The notes: a model not told the origin generated them from the sequence alone. DNA of 64,000 bases from Desulfobacula toluolica Tol2 (GCF_000307105.1 NC_018645.1:3619501-3683500); one strand, 5' to 3'. Counted from the stretch's first letter, positions 8,020 through 17,410 are shown. Numbers and translations: made by a program.

Positions 8020-9552
8020 ATGACTAAAGGCAAGGTAAAAGGTAATCGGAATCTGGATGAAGTGAAGAAAATTGCTTGTGATTTGATTGATGAGAATCAA
8101 ATCCTTAAAGAGCAGGTTAAATCACTTCAGAATATGATCTTTGGTCGCAAATCAGAGAAAACGCCTAAAGATGACGGGCAAATGTCTCTGTTCGATATGC
8201 CTGAACCCGAACTTCCTATCCTGGAAAAAGAGGAGGAAGACGTAACGATTGGTGAACATACCCGTAAAAAACGTGGCCGCAAGCCTTTACCCGCCGATCT
8301 TCCCCGTATAGATGTTATACATGAACTCAGCGAGGATGAAAGACAGTGCAACTGCGGTTGCCTTAAGGAACGCATCGGCCAGGAAGAGTCAGAACAACTG
8401 GACTATATCCCTGCCAAAGTAAGGGTACTTCGAAACATCCGGTATAAATACGCCTGCAAAAATTGTGAAGGTGTGGAAGACGACGGCCCCACCGTGTCAA
8501 TTGCCAGGATGCCTGAACAGATTATCCCCAAAAGCATTGCTACCCCGGGCCTTCTGGCACATATTCTGACCGCAAAATTTGCAGATGCCCTGCCGTTTTA
8601 CCGTCAGGAAAAGCAATTTACCAGGATCGGTATTGAACTTGGCCGGTCGACCATGTGTACATGGGCCATGAAAGTCGCTGACGCCTGTGATATTCTAATC
8701 GACATGATGCAAAAGGACATACTGGCAAGCCCGATGATTGGTGCTGATGAAACACCTCTTCTGGTCTTAAAGGGCCCCCGGAAATCAAAATCATATATGT
8801 GGATTTTTAGAGGTGGTCCGCCTGATATGCCAATTATTCAATTCCAATATCATCCGACACGATCCGGAGATGTTGCCGCATCATTTTTGAATGGATACAA
8901 AGGCATTGTTCAGACGGATGGCTATAAAGGATATGATTTTCTGGACAAAATAACAGATATCATTCATGTGGCATGCTGGACTCACGCCCGCAGGGGATTT
9001 AAAAATGTAACAAAAGCTGCAGGGAATAAAAAGAGTTCGTCGGGCAATGCCGGCACCGCTTTAAAGTATATCAGTCTGCTTTATAAAATTGAAAAAGAAG
9101 CCCGGGTGCAGGAATTAACGCCTGACCAATTATATGCTCGGAGGCAAAAAGAAGCGGTTCCAATTTTAGAAGAGTTCAAGAAATGGCTTGATGCAAGAGT
9201 GGAAAAAGTTCCTCCCAAAAGTCTGCTTGGCAAGGCGATCCATTATACTCTCAACCAATGGCACAGGCTCATCCAATACACGACCGACGGAATCATCAGG
9301 CCTGATAACAATCTGGTTGAAAATGCCATCCGACCTTTTGTGGTCGGACGAAAGAATTGGCTTTTCTCGGACACCGTTAAGGGTGCCCGGGCCAGTGCAC
9401 TGATTTACAGCTTGATTGAAACAGCCAAATCAAATGGGCTGGAGCCATATTGGTATCTCAAATATCTGTTTGAACACTTGCCTGAGGCTATGACGGAAGA
9501 TGATTTTAAGGCGTTGCTTCCATACAATGTCGATAAAAAACAGTTGGCTTGA
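8020..9552 (+). CDS. tnpC: IS66 transposase TnpC, copy 1
   Basis: A 510-residue DDE transposase. From the N-terminus: leucine-zipper-like helix (ACDLIDENQILKEQVKSL), zinc-finger cysteines (CNCGC...CKNC), catalytic domain with GADETPLLVL and IVQTDGYKGYDF, then DNNLVENAIRPFVVGRKNWL near the C-terminus carrying the catalytic Glu. Full length and intact, with the protein sequence identical to copy 2, so recent duplication is likely. Confidence 0.95.
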   Translation: MTKGKVKGNRNLDEVKKIACDLIDENQILKEQVKSLQNMIFGRKSEKTPKDDGQMSLFDMPEPELPILEKEEEDVTIGEHTRKKRGRKPLPADLPRIDVIHELSEDERQCNCGCLKERIGQEESEQLDYIPAKVRVLRNIRYKYACKNCEGVEDDGPTVSIARMPEQIIPKSIATPGLLAHILTAKFADALPFYRQEKQFTRIGIELGRSTMCTWAMKVADACDILIDMMQKDILASPMIGADETPLLVLKGPRKSKSYMWIFRGGPPDMPIIQFQYHPTRSGDVAASFLNGYKGIVQTDGYKGYDFLDKITDIIHVACWTHARRGFKNVTKAAGNKKSSSGNAGTALKYISLLYKIEKEARVQELTPDQLYARRQKEAVPILEEFKKWLDARVEKVPPKSLLGKAIHYTLNQWHRLIQYTTDGIIRPDNNLVENAIRPFVVGRKNWLFSDTVKGARASALIYSLIETAKSNGLEPYWYLKYLFEHLPEAMTEDDFKALLPYNVDKKQLA

Positions 9553-9589
9553 CCTTCCGCCCCCTGAGTGGGGTTAAAACATCGCTTAC

Positions 9590-9699
9590 GTAACGGGCAG
9601 CAAGGGTTTCCAATAAAGTTGATCGAAAGCACATCGTTCAAAAGTTTTTTCAATCTTTAAAAAGAAGGAGACCCTTGCTGTCCGGTTCACCCGCCTGTT
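9590..9699 (-). repeat. attC site e, truncated by IS66
   Basis: About 110 nt of the main attC family, beginning (minus) at AAC 9699-9697 and running to CCCGTTAC at 9590, where the IS66 end is joined. The terminal CCAAGCGTT is missing, so the site should be dead for recombination. Confidence 0.85.
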
Positions 9700-9728
9700 A
9701 TGTGATTACAGGTAAATACGTTATATGG

Positions 9729-10295
9729 TCACTGTAATGTTTCTATTCTCTTTAAGAATTTTCTAAAAGCTGGCCTTGCAGTAGTAGGCCCATCGTGTGA
9801 AAATACACCTTCAATATATGATTTTCTTAAATCAATTTTCACGATGACCTTATTGGCATTGATTATTTTGTTTATAAATTCTTTGCCTACTACATAATCC
9901 TGTGATGACCAATTCGACGGAGGGATATAGAGCCCGTTACCGACAAAACCAGATGAAGTGTTGATGTCAGTTAAGCTATCAACAGAATTAAAACTAATTA
10001 TTTCACCATCAACGTTGAAATGAAGAGAAGCGTCTTTGGCAAAGTTATGTGCTCCTTTGACAACGGCTGTCATTATAATATCATCTTTATTCATTTTTGA
10101 GTTCTTGAATAATGCCAATTTAATATAAGTGCTGTAAAGCCATGCTGGTTCCATCGAAACTTGTTTTGTTCCATCAAACTGTGATTTGCTTTCAGAAATT
10201 GCACCTGGCATTCCGGGCATACCCGTTACGCATGCCGAAATAAAAAGTATAAACAAAAAACAAGAAAATTTTTGAATTATTCCATATGCTTTCAT
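9729..10295 (-). CDS. Putative lipoprotein, cassette gene
   Basis: I start at ATG 10295 because AGGAG lies seven bases upstream and it begins with a signal peptide; a longer frame from 10367 would run into attC f. The 188-residue protein has a lipobox LFISAC around residue 21, so it is probably a lipid-anchored envelope protein. The mature part contains MEPAWLYSTYIKLALFKN and a C-terminal KVIVKIDLRKSYIEGVF strand pair. I do not recognise the family. It sits alone in its cassette between attC f and attC e. Confidence 0.7.
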   Translation of the reverse strand: MKAYGIIQKFSCFLFILFISACVTGMPGMPGAISESKSQFDGTKQVSMEPAWLYSTYIKLALFKNSKMNKDDIIMTAVVKGAHNFAKDASLHFNVDGEIISFNSVDSLTDINTSSGFVGNGLYIPPSNWSSQDYVVGKEFINKIINANKVIVKIDLRKSYIEGVFSHDGPTTARPAFRKFLKRIETLQ

Positions 10296-10315
10296 AGGTC
10301 TCTCCTTTTTCAGAT

Positions 10316-10433
10316 AACGGTTGGGTAACGGGCGGCAAGGGTTTCCAAAAAAGTTCATCAAAAGCACATCATTTAAAAATTTTTCAATCTTTCAAAAAAA
10401 GCAGACCCTTGCCGTCCGGTTCACTCGCTGGTT
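10316..10433 (-). repeat. attC site f
   Basis: 118-nt main-family attC with a few substitutions. The DUF2806 reading frame enters it and stops inside at 10384, so the last residues of that protein (ASEPDGKGLLFLKD) are encoded by the recombination site. Confidence 0.86.
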
Positions 10434-11404
10434 CGATTTTAATTTCTTTTGCTATGTCGTATGCCACTCTGCCATCAGGAAGCCTTGACTTGATTTTTGC
10501 AATCAACGCTTTCCCCTTCTTTTGTATAAAAAATTTCCCAATATAATTAAAATATTGTTCGTCAAGAGGCTTTTGCGTCAGCGAGAGTAACTCTTTTCCA
10601 ATCCCAGTAAATTTCCATATTGGAATCTGAACTTTAGTTTTTATTTCACCCCGTTTTAGTAATAATAGGTGAGCATCGGAAAAAAGTGCTATTTCAGTAG
10701 TTTTTGAATCTTCAAAAGCATTGAAACTAAGATCTGAAGGGTACATAACTCCAAGTTCTCCTAAAAGAAACTGATGCATGGGGAATATTTGTCGATTATC
10801 TTTCAACCACGTTTTATTGTGAACGATTACGACCCATGTATCACCAGGAATTTGAATCGCCAACTTAGCTACCTGTTCAAAAGTATGTGCTTCTTTTTTT
10901 GTAAGATTTTTGATAAATTCGAGAGTACGAAGAGAATATGAGCCAGGTTTCTTTATTTCACCTGATAGGATACGCCCCCAAAGCTCTTGCATTTCATCTG
11001 AGCTAATGTCTTGGGCACAGTTAAAAAAACGTGTAATCCAATCTTCTTCTGGTGGCTCATTTGGAACATCAGTCTCATGGGCAAGCTCATTTGCAGCTGT
11101 GGCAGTAATTTTTTCAATATTTTCCTGCTTTTTCCTTTCTTGATAATCAATGCGATTTGAACAGCGATCAGTAAGGTCTACTTGAGATAAAATAAGAGTA
11201 CTGTCTTCCGGTTTTTGCCACATTTCAACTGGACCGTTTTTATAAACAACAGGTAAATTTTGCTTTTCTGCTATTCCTTTGAGAGTTTCAGATAACTTAT
11301 TAGCTTCATAGGCATGAGCATCAGCATCTCGTTTGATTAAGTAAGGTCGAAAAACAGCTCCAATTCCTGATGATACTACCTCAATTAATCTTGTCAGTGG
11401 TTTG
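10384..11404 (-). pseudogene. DUF2806 protein, 3' part (gene split by IS66)
   Basis: The segment carries most of a DUF2806 protein: AVFRPYLIKRDADAHAYEA, EDWITRFFNCAQDISSDEMQ and ELWGRILSGEIKKPGSYSLR are characteristic. The original start is at 13803 on the far side of IS66. Reading MEISDLTGLSKPLTR from 13803-13760 and removing the IS plus one copy of a 15-bp repeat gives SKPLTRLIEVVS in frame, a continuous protein of about 350 residues. As it stands, the frame opens inside the IS (ATG at 11445, MTFRPLSGVKTSL), so a product lacking only the first residues could still be made. The stop is inside attC f. Function unknown; family members are often in accessory regions. Confidence 0.8.
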
Positions 11405-11441
11405 GTAAGCGATGTTTTAACCCCACTCAGGGGGCGGAAGG

Positions 11442-12974
11442 TCAAGCCAACTGTTTTTTATCGACATTGTATGGAAGCAACGCCTTAAAATCATCTTCCG
11501 TCATAGCCTCAGGCAAGTGTTCAAACAGATATTTGAGATACCAATATGGCTCCAGCCCATTTGATTTGGCTGTTTCAATCAAGCTGTAAATCAGTGCACT
11601 GGCCCGGGCACCCTTAACGGTGTCCGAGAAAAGCCAATTCTTTCGTCCGACCACAAAAGGTCGGATGGCATTTTCAACCAGATTGTTATCAGGCCTGATG
11701 ATTCCGTCGGTCGTGTATTGGATGAGCCTGTGCCATTGGTTGAGAGTATAATGGATCGCCTTGCCAAGCAGACTTTTGGGAGGAACTTTTTCCACTCTTG
11801 CATCAAGCCATTTCTTGAACTCTTCTAAAATTGGAACCGCTTCTTTTTGCCTCCGAGCATATAATTGGTCAGGCGTTAATTCCTGCACCCGGGCTTCTTT
11901 TTCAATTTTATAAAGCAGACTGATATACTTTAAAGCGGTGCCGGCATTGCCCGACGAACTCTTTTTATTCCCTGCAGCTTTTGTTACATTTTTAAATCCC
12001 CTGCGGGCGTGAGTCCAGCATGCCACATGAATGATATCTGTTATTTTGTCCAGAAAATCATATCCTTTATAGCCATCCGTCTGAACAATGCCTTTGTATC
12101 CATTCAAAAATGATGCGGCAACATCTCCGGATCGTGTCGGATGATATTGGAATTGAATAATTGGCATATCAGGCGGACCACCTCTAAAAATCCACATATA
12201 TGATTTTGATTTCCGGGGGCCCTTTAAGACCAGAAGAGGTGTTTCATCAGCACCAATCATCGGGCTTGCCAGTATGTCCTTTTGCATCATGTCGATTAGA
12301 ATATCACAGGCGTCAGCGACTTTCATGGCCCATGTACACATGGTCGACCGGCCAAGTTCAATACCGATCCTGGTAAATTGCTTTTCCTGACGGTAAAACG
12401 GCAGGGCATCTGCAAATTTTGCGGTCAGAATATGTGCCAGAAGGCCCGGGGTAGCAATGCTTTTGGGGATAATCTGTTCAGGCATCCTGGCAATTGACAC
12501 GGTGGGGCCGTCGTCTTCCACACCTTCACAATTTTTGCAGGCGTATTTATACCGGATGTTTCGAAGTACCCTTACTTTGGCAGGGATATAGTCCAGTTGT
12601 TCTGACTCTTCCTGGCCGATGCGTTCCTTAAGGCAACCGCAGTTGCACTGTCTTTCATCCTCGCTGAGTTCATGTATAACATCTATACGGGGAAGATCGG
12701 CGGGTAAAGGCTTGCGGCCACGTTTTTTACGGGTATGTTCACCAATCGTTACGTCTTCCTCCTCTTTTTCCAGGATAGGAAGTTCGGGTTCAGGCATATC
12801 GAACAGAGACATTTGCCCGTCATCTTTAGGCGTTTTCTCTGATTTGCGACCAAAGATCATATTCTGAAGTGATTTAACCTGCTCTTTAAGGATTTGATTC
12901 TCATCAATCAAATCACAAGCAATTTTCTTCACTTCATCCAGATTCCGATTACCTTTTACCTTGCCTTTAGTCAT
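11442..12974 (-). CDS. tnpC: IS66 transposase TnpC, copy 2
   Basis: A 510-residue transposase with the same protein sequence as the copy at 8020-9552: N-terminal leucine zipper, zinc-finger cysteines, GADETPLLVL and TDGYKGYDF catalytic segments, and C-terminal VENAIRPFVVGRKNW. Intact. Confidence 0.95.
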   Translation of the reverse strand: MTKGKVKGNRNLDEVKKIACDLIDENQILKEQVKSLQNMIFGRKSEKTPKDDGQMSLFDMPEPELPILEKEEEDVTIGEHTRKKRGRKPLPADLPRIDVIHELSEDERQCNCGCLKERIGQEESEQLDYIPAKVRVLRNIRYKYACKNCEGVEDDGPTVSIARMPEQIIPKSIATPGLLAHILTAKFADALPFYRQEKQFTRIGIELGRSTMCTWAMKVADACDILIDMMQKDILASPMIGADETPLLVLKGPRKSKSYMWIFRGGPPDMPIIQFQYHPTRSGDVAASFLNGYKGIVQTDGYKGYDFLDKITDIIHVACWTHARRGFKNVTKAAGNKKSSSGNAGTALKYISLLYKIEKEARVQELTPDQLYARRQKEAVPILEEFKKWLDARVEKVPPKSLLGKAIHYTLNQWHRLIQYTTDGIIRPDNNLVENAIRPFVVGRKNWLFSDTVKGARASALIYSLIETAKSNGLEPYWYLKYLFEHLPEAMTEDDFKALLPYNVDKKQLA

Positions 12975-13018
12975 GGACTGTATATACCATAACCACGGGC
13001 TTTTTCATAGTTTTAACA

Positions 13019-13366
13019 TCAATAAATCATGGAATATTTCAAGGGTTTATGTGCCTGATTTATATTCAGGCCGTCAACTAACCAGGACAACTCTCGACTG
13101 GTAATATTCATGACATCGTCAGATGTTTTCGGCCACTTGAAACGGTCTTTTTCAAGACGTTTCTGCCACATACAGAAGCCATTTTTATCCCAGTATAAAA
13201 TTTTTAAAATGGTCTGCGTCCGGTTGCAGAATACAAACAAGTTGGAGGAAAATATGTCAAGTTGCATCTGTTCACTGACAATGACGGACAATCCGTTAAT
13301 AGCTTTGCGCATATCCGTTGCGCCTAAGAATAGATAGACCTTGGTGTCTGACGGAAAATTCATCAT
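13019..13366 (-). CDS. tnpB: IS66 Orf2 protein TnpB, copy 2
   Basis: 115 residues, identical to the copy at 7628-7975, with YLFLGATDMRKAINGLSVI. Overlaps tnpA by 4 nt. Confidence 0.94.
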   Translation of the reverse strand: MMNFPSDTKVYLFLGATDMRKAINGLSVIVSEQMQLDIFSSNLFVFCNRTQTILKILYWDKNGFCMWQKRLEKDRFKWPKTSDDVMNITSRELSWLVDGLNINQAHKPLKYSMIY

Positions 13367-13683
13367 TGGACAGCCTTCAATACAGAAAGCACCTGCTCAA
13401 GGGTTTCTTTCTTAAAACCGTCAGGGATTTCCACTTGCAGTTCCCGGCCTATATTCAGTTTTAGCCCTGCTTGACAAAAGTGAGTCGGCACAGGAACCTG
13501 AACCAGTCCTGTGGGCTGATTTGGTTTACCGAATTTAATCTTCCAATAGGTGAACCTGTTCGGCCTCAGGCCATTCTGGCGGCAGTACTCTATTTGGGAC
13601 AGGCGGGATTCAGTCCATTGATCGATATGTGTTTTCCAGAATATTGCCTTTTCTTCGTTTATTTTCTTCCACGATTTGCTCAA
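13363..13683 (-). CDS. tnpA: IS66 accessory protein TnpA, copy 2
   Basis: 106 residues, identical to the copy at 7311-7631. TTG start after AAGGAGGTG. Helix-turn-helix-like segment SRLSQIEYCRQNGLRPNRFT. Confidence 0.92.
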   Translation of the reverse strand: MSKSWKKINEEKAIFWKTHIDQWTESRLSQIEYCRQNGLRPNRFTYWKIKFGKPNQPTGLVQVPVPTHFCQAGLKLNIGRELQVEIPDGFKKETLEQVLSVLKAVQ

Positions 13684-13759
13684 TACACACCTCCTTTTTG
13701 AGAAGAGATATTAAGCGAAATCTGGAGGCCTTAGTAGATGGGGTTTAATTACCGCTTAC

Positions 13760-13803
13760 CTTGTCAGTGGTTTGCTAAGACCAGTAAGATCACTAATTTC
13801 CAT
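13760..13803 (-). pseudogene. DUF2806 gene, 5' part (15 codons)
   Basis: ATG at 13803 after GAGG, coding MEISDLTGLSKPLTR up to the IS66 junction. This is the original start of the DUF2806 cassette gene continued at 11404-10384. Confidence 0.75.
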
Positions 13804-13817
13804 TTTTTACCTCATCG

Positions 13818-13935
13818 AACGCTTGGGTAACGGGCAGCAAGGGTTTCCAAAAAAGTCGATTGAAAGCACATCATTTAAAAGTTTTTCAATCTTTAAAAAG
13901 AAGGAGACCCTTGCTGTCCGGTTCACCCGCCTGTT
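13818..13935 (-). repeat. attC site g
   Basis: Intact 118-nt main-family attC, AAC 13935-13933 to GTT 13820-13818 on the minus strand, followed 15 nt later by the DUF2806 start codon at 13803. Confidence 0.88.
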
Positions 13936-14005
13936 ACATTCTCTTGGATAAACGACCTTAAATGCTATAATTGTTGTCAAGCAATTAAAAATTTAACCTC
14001 AATTT

Positions 14006-14836
14006 TTATAGTTTTGATTTTGTTTCAAATTCTTTATTTAATTGATCTAATAGCTGATCTGTTTCTTGGCATCCAAGAAGCTCTTTGATAAGTTCTTTGA
14101 TATAAATTTTGGTCTTTGCAACAGCCTTATCTTTTTTAATATCTGTGTGCTTGATCAGAAGTGTAATGGCTTTTTCTATAAAAATACGGGTTTTTTGATT
14201 TGAATCTCGATATTTATTGGCATCGAAAGGAATTCCCATGAAACTTCCTATTATAAAAGAACCACTTAGGTCTCTAAAAGGAAATAGGGAAATAAAATCT
14301 GCGTCCTTTAAAATTAGGTTAGAATATGTTTTTTGAACACACCGGTCTGTATGCTTTTCGATGAATTCGTTCACTTTGGAGTCGATTCCAATGAATGGCA
14401 AGCCAAATTCCTTTTCCATAGCAAGAGCATGCTGATAACCTGTGCCAATAACTGTATTCCCTTCGGTGTGCAGCATTTTACCAACTGTTATGTACCCCCT
14501 ACACATAATTCCATGACACAATAAATTGTATGATATTGCATTACATTCTTTGAGTAAGGCGATAACGCCAGCCGGGGATTTTTCACTGGACAATATCACA
14601 CAGTCTGAAACTTGGGTTTTTTGAAAGTCTAAATTGTCATTAACTTTCTTGCTATCTGGACAAATAGTGTGCTCATAGTTGTTAGTTCCAGCCGCCGTTT
14701 TTGAAGTAGTAAAAGCCTTAATATAAGATAATAAATCGTTTAAGGTAACACCTAAATTCTTCTCGGATCTTTCTACTAAATTTTTCCAACCGAGAATATC
14801 CACGAAGCCTATAATTTTGTCCTTGTATTGTGCCAT
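14006..14836 (-). CDS. Class III nucleotidyl-cyclase-like protein, cassette gene
   Basis: A 276-residue soluble protein. FVDILGW (Asp13) right at the start, QVSDCVIL (Asp78) and a segment RGYITVGKMLHTEGNTVIGT followed by GYQHALAMEK resemble, in order and spacing, class III adenylate/guanylate cyclase domains (first metal Asp; GD-type motif with second Asp, here SD; then GxxxGxxxxGxxxN-like strand and helix). The C-terminal 80 residues are Lys-rich helices. There is no membrane or receptor domain. It sits alone in a cassette with a possible promoter in the 58 nt before the ATG. The cyclase assignment is by motif only. If active it could make a cyclic nucleotide signal, as single-domain cyclases of anti-phage systems do, but no effector gene is adjacent. 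Confidence 0.55.
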   Translation of the reverse strand: MAQYKDKIIGFVDILGWKNLVERSEKNLGVTLNDLLSYIKAFTTSKTAAGTNNYEHTICPDSKKVNDNLDFQKTQVSDCVILSSEKSPAGVIALLKECNAISYNLLCHGIMCRGYITVGKMLHTEGNTVIGTGYQHALAMEKEFGLPFIGIDSKVNEFIEKHTDRCVQKTYSNLILKDADFISLFPFRDLSGSFIIGSFMGIPFDANKYRDSNQKTRIFIEKAITLLIKHTDIKKDKAVAKTKIYIKELIKELLGCQETDQLLDQLNKEFETKSKL

Positions 14837-14893
14837 ATTAAATAGTGTCCATTAGTTTTGTTCAACCAGTTTGAATAGTCTGCATTGAAATGT

Positions 14894-15012
14894 AACGTTG
14901 GGGTAACGGGCAGCAAGGGTTGCCAAAAAAGTTAATTAAAAGCACATCATTCAAAAGTTTTTTCAACCTTTAAAAAGAATGAGACCCTTGCTGTCCGGTT
15001 CACCCGCTGGTT
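14894..15012 (-). repeat. attC site h, with group II intron at its AAC end
   Basis: 119-nt main-family attC (AACGTTGGGGTAACGGGC arm on the plus strand). The plus-strand GTT at 15010-15012 is joined to intron copy 2. After the intron comes GGGAGACC, so the uninterrupted core was GTTGGGA. Confidence 0.86.
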
Positions 15013-16943
15013 GTGTGCCGGGCACGGCACACGTCTTAAGGGTGAGCCTGCATCTTCCTTTATGGAAGTCAAGGCAAGTCCCAAGCCCAGCCAGATGGAG
15101 GCGAAGGGCATAGTGTTATCACAACGGGGTCCCGGTGACGGTACTCCGGAAGGCAGTGGCTTCGCCGAGGCGGAGTGGCACAAAAGTACGGGGTGACGTA
15201 CAGAAATCGAGTTAGGCGTGCATTTGCGGGACGAGCCTGCAACACAAGGTAAAGTCCTCTATCCATTATAGGCAATGTCCGTATACTCGGCACCCACGTA
15301 TTGAAAGACGTGTGTTTTACCCCGGGAGATCTTCCATGCTGCCCTGGGATGCCGCGTGCGGCAGAAATTGGCTGAGGGCAGGGTAACCTGCTCCGACCGC
15401 ATGGAAGAAGTCAGCAGAGGGCATAGTAGCCGCAGGAAAACGAGCCGTGAATTCCACGGAGGACTCACCCCGGTGAAGGCCCGAACGGTGCCCGGACCGA
15501 ATGGTACGGGTAAATGATAGAGACAAATAGGAGGTGTATACTTATGGACATATTGCCACAGCAGATGGAAATGTTCACAGCGTTACAGATCACCGAAAGT
15601 CCGACAGAAAGTTCCCGACTCATGGAATTTATCCTTGAAAGGGGAAACATGTTCAGAGCATTAAAAAGGGTCCGTAGCAACAAAGGGGCACCTGGAATCG
15701 ACAACATGACCGTTGATCAACTACCGGGTTACCTCAGACGCCACTGGCCCAAAGTTAAGGGAAAGTTGCTGCAGGGAAACTACAAGCCATTACCGGTGAA
15801 AAGGAAAGAAATTCCTAAACCCGATGGCGGAGTAAGACTGCTCGGCATTCCAACAGTTTTGGATCGTTTGATCCAGCAAGCCGTCAGCGAGATATTGCAG
15901 CAAATATGGGACCCGCATTTTTCTGAGTCCAGTCATGGATTCAGACCTGGAAGATCCCAGCATGATGCCATACTCCAAGGCAAAGTTTATCTGCTCTCAG
16001 GATATACACACTCTGTTAATATGGATCTTTCCAAATTTTTCGACAGAGTGAACCATGACCGCCTCATGAGCCGTCTGGCTGAAAGAATAAAGGATAAGCG
16101 GGTTCTCAAGCTTATCCGAAGTTACTTAACAGCCGGTGTCATGATCGACGGGGTGGTTGTATCTGCCGCTGAAGGAACTCCTCAAGGCGGCCCTCTTTCA
16201 CCAGTGATTTCAAATATCGTTTTGGATGAACTGGATAAAGAGTTGGAGAAAAGAGGGCATAAATTTGTCAGATACGCTGATGACTTTGTCATATATCTCA
16301 AGAGCAAGAAAGCGGCCGAACGTGTTATGAAAAGTGTTAAACGTTTTATAACCGTAAAGCTCAGGCTCAAGGTCAATGAAGAGAAAAGCAAGGTCAGCCG
16401 ACCATGGCTGGACAAATTTCTCGGCTACACATTTATCAGTATGTGCGGCAAGACCAAGATCCGCATACACCGGAAAACAATCGAGCGCTTCAAAGAAAGG
16501 GTTCGAGAATTAACAAACCGGAACTGTGGTCTAAGTCTTCCCCAGATCATTGATAAATTGAATATGTACATCAGGGGATGGTGGAATTATTACTGTCTCA
16601 CCGAAGCAAGACACATATTCAAGTCCTTGAACGGCTGGATTATCCGCCGCTTGAGATGTGTTGTATGGAAACAGTGGAAAAATCCCGGAACGAAAATCCG
16701 GAACCTGCTTAAACGAGGCATACCGTTTCAATATGCCGTCACTTGCGGAAATTCCCGCAAGAAACACTGGCGCATGAGCAGGGTTAAATGGGTTGTCATG
16801 GCTCTGCCAAACAAATATTTCCTTTCTCTTGGATTATTTCTGCCCGGGAACTAATCTGCCTGATCAGCCGAACCGCCGGATACGCGATCCGTATGTCCGG
16901 TGGTGTGGGAGGGCTCCTCAGTGATGGGGGGTCCTATCCCGAT
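15013..16943 (+). mobile_element. Group IIC-type (attC-targeting) intron, copy 2
   Basis: 1931 nt, same ends as copy 1 (GTGTGCCGGGC to TATCCCGAT) and the same position relative to attC. The flanks CGCTGGTT and GGGAGACCGAGG are found uninterrupted at 17521-17540, an exact empty site. Confidence 0.92.
15544..16854 (+). CDS. ltrA: Group II intron reverse transcriptase/maturase, copy 2
   Basis: 436 residues from ATG 15544 (AGGAGG nine bases upstream). YADD catalytic motif, GTPQGGPLSP, C-terminal maturase domain GWWNYYCLTEARHIF, no endonuclease domain. It differs from copy 1 at two residues (SVKRF, KVSRP). Full length, so probably functional. Confidence 0.93.
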   Translation: MDILPQQMEMFTALQITESPTESSRLMEFILERGNMFRALKRVRSNKGAPGIDNMTVDQLPGYLRRHWPKVKGKLLQGNYKPLPVKRKEIPKPDGGVRLLGIPTVLDRLIQQAVSEILQQIWDPHFSESSHGFRPGRSQHDAILQGKVYLLSGYTHSVNMDLSKFFDRVNHDRLMSRLAERIKDKRVLKLIRSYLTAGVMIDGVVVSAAEGTPQGGPLSPVISNIVLDELDKELEKRGHKFVRYADDFVIYLKSKKAAERVMKSVKRFITVKLRLKVNEEKSKVSRPWLDKFLGYTFISMCGKTKIRIHRKTIERFKERVRELTNRNCGLSLPQIIDKLNMYIRGWWNYYCLTEARHIFKSLNGWIIRRLRCVVWKQWKNPGTKIRNLLKRGIPFQYAVTCGNSRKKHWRMSRVKWVVMALPNKYFLSLGLFLPGN

Positions 16944-17410
16944 GGGAGACCGAGGGTTCTAATTTTTACAAAGGTCAATGTGCATATATGCACAGGATGT
17001 TTGCTGATTTAAGCCAGGACTTACTGTAAAATAAGCTTCTTCAGGGAAAACTTTTTTTTGAACCTTACATACCAGAAAAATTATCCAGCAAATTTATCTG
17101 GAACCGTTGATAAAAAAATCGGTAAGCAGGGTAGGGAACTATCGGTCAGCTTTTTGAGGAATAACTCCGCTAAATTAACTACAAAATCAATGGTCTCAGT
17201 TTAGTGCCTTACTCCTGAATTCCTGTCATAAAAAACAAGCAAAATTTTTGACAAGTCTGAAGATGGGCTTGCAATATAAATTTTTGAACTTTTTGTTATC
17301 GGTAGTTTTTTTCATTTTTGGGTTGCGGGCATCGCCCGCTTTGGTGATTATACATATTCCACAAACGGTAAAAAATAATTTCAACGATCATACTGGCTGG
17401 TAGGTATCTC
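16944..17410 (-). other. ORF-less cassette, version 1
   Basis: 467 nt between intron copy 2 and attC i, with no supported gene. It shares several blocks with 17530-17974: GGGAGACCGAGGGTTCTAAT, AGGGTAGGGAACTATCGGTC, GAGGAATAACTCCGCTAAAT, ATCAATGGTCTCAGTTTAGT and TTCAACGATCATACTGGCTG. The middle is divergent and holds a GGGCATCGCCCG hairpin. A short frame starting MNLAELFLK in the sister cassette lacks an ATG here, so a conserved peptide is unlikely. It may carry a promoter, an RNA or an old element remnant. Confidence 0.6.

Larger units (their letters stand above)
7235..9589 (+). mobile_element. IS66-family insertion sequence, copy 1
   Basis: 2355 bp, with related terminal inverted repeats GTAAGCGGTAATTAAACCCC (left) and GTAAGCGATGTTTTAACCCC (right, reverse complement). 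It carries the three standard genes tnpA, tnpB and tnpC. No target duplication is seen: the left flank AGAATACA and right flank GTAACGGG differ, consistent with an adjacent deletion. It is the same length as, and apparently identical to, the inverted copy at 11405-13759. Confidence 0.93.
11405..13759 (-). mobile_element. IS66-family insertion sequence, copy 2 (inverted)
   Basis: 2355 bp, the same element as at 7235-9589 but on the minus strand. It interrupts the DUF2806 gene. It is flanked by a 15-bp direct repeat CTTGTCAGTGGTTTG (11390-11404 and 13760-13774), longer than the 8-bp duplication normal for IS66. Confidence 0.93.

Noticed and set aside
14894-15012. attC-type repeats as a CRISPR array or a plain MITE family
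   Set aside because: Units are irregularly spaced by whole genes, have AAC/GTT core ends with asymmetric arms, and lack target duplications.
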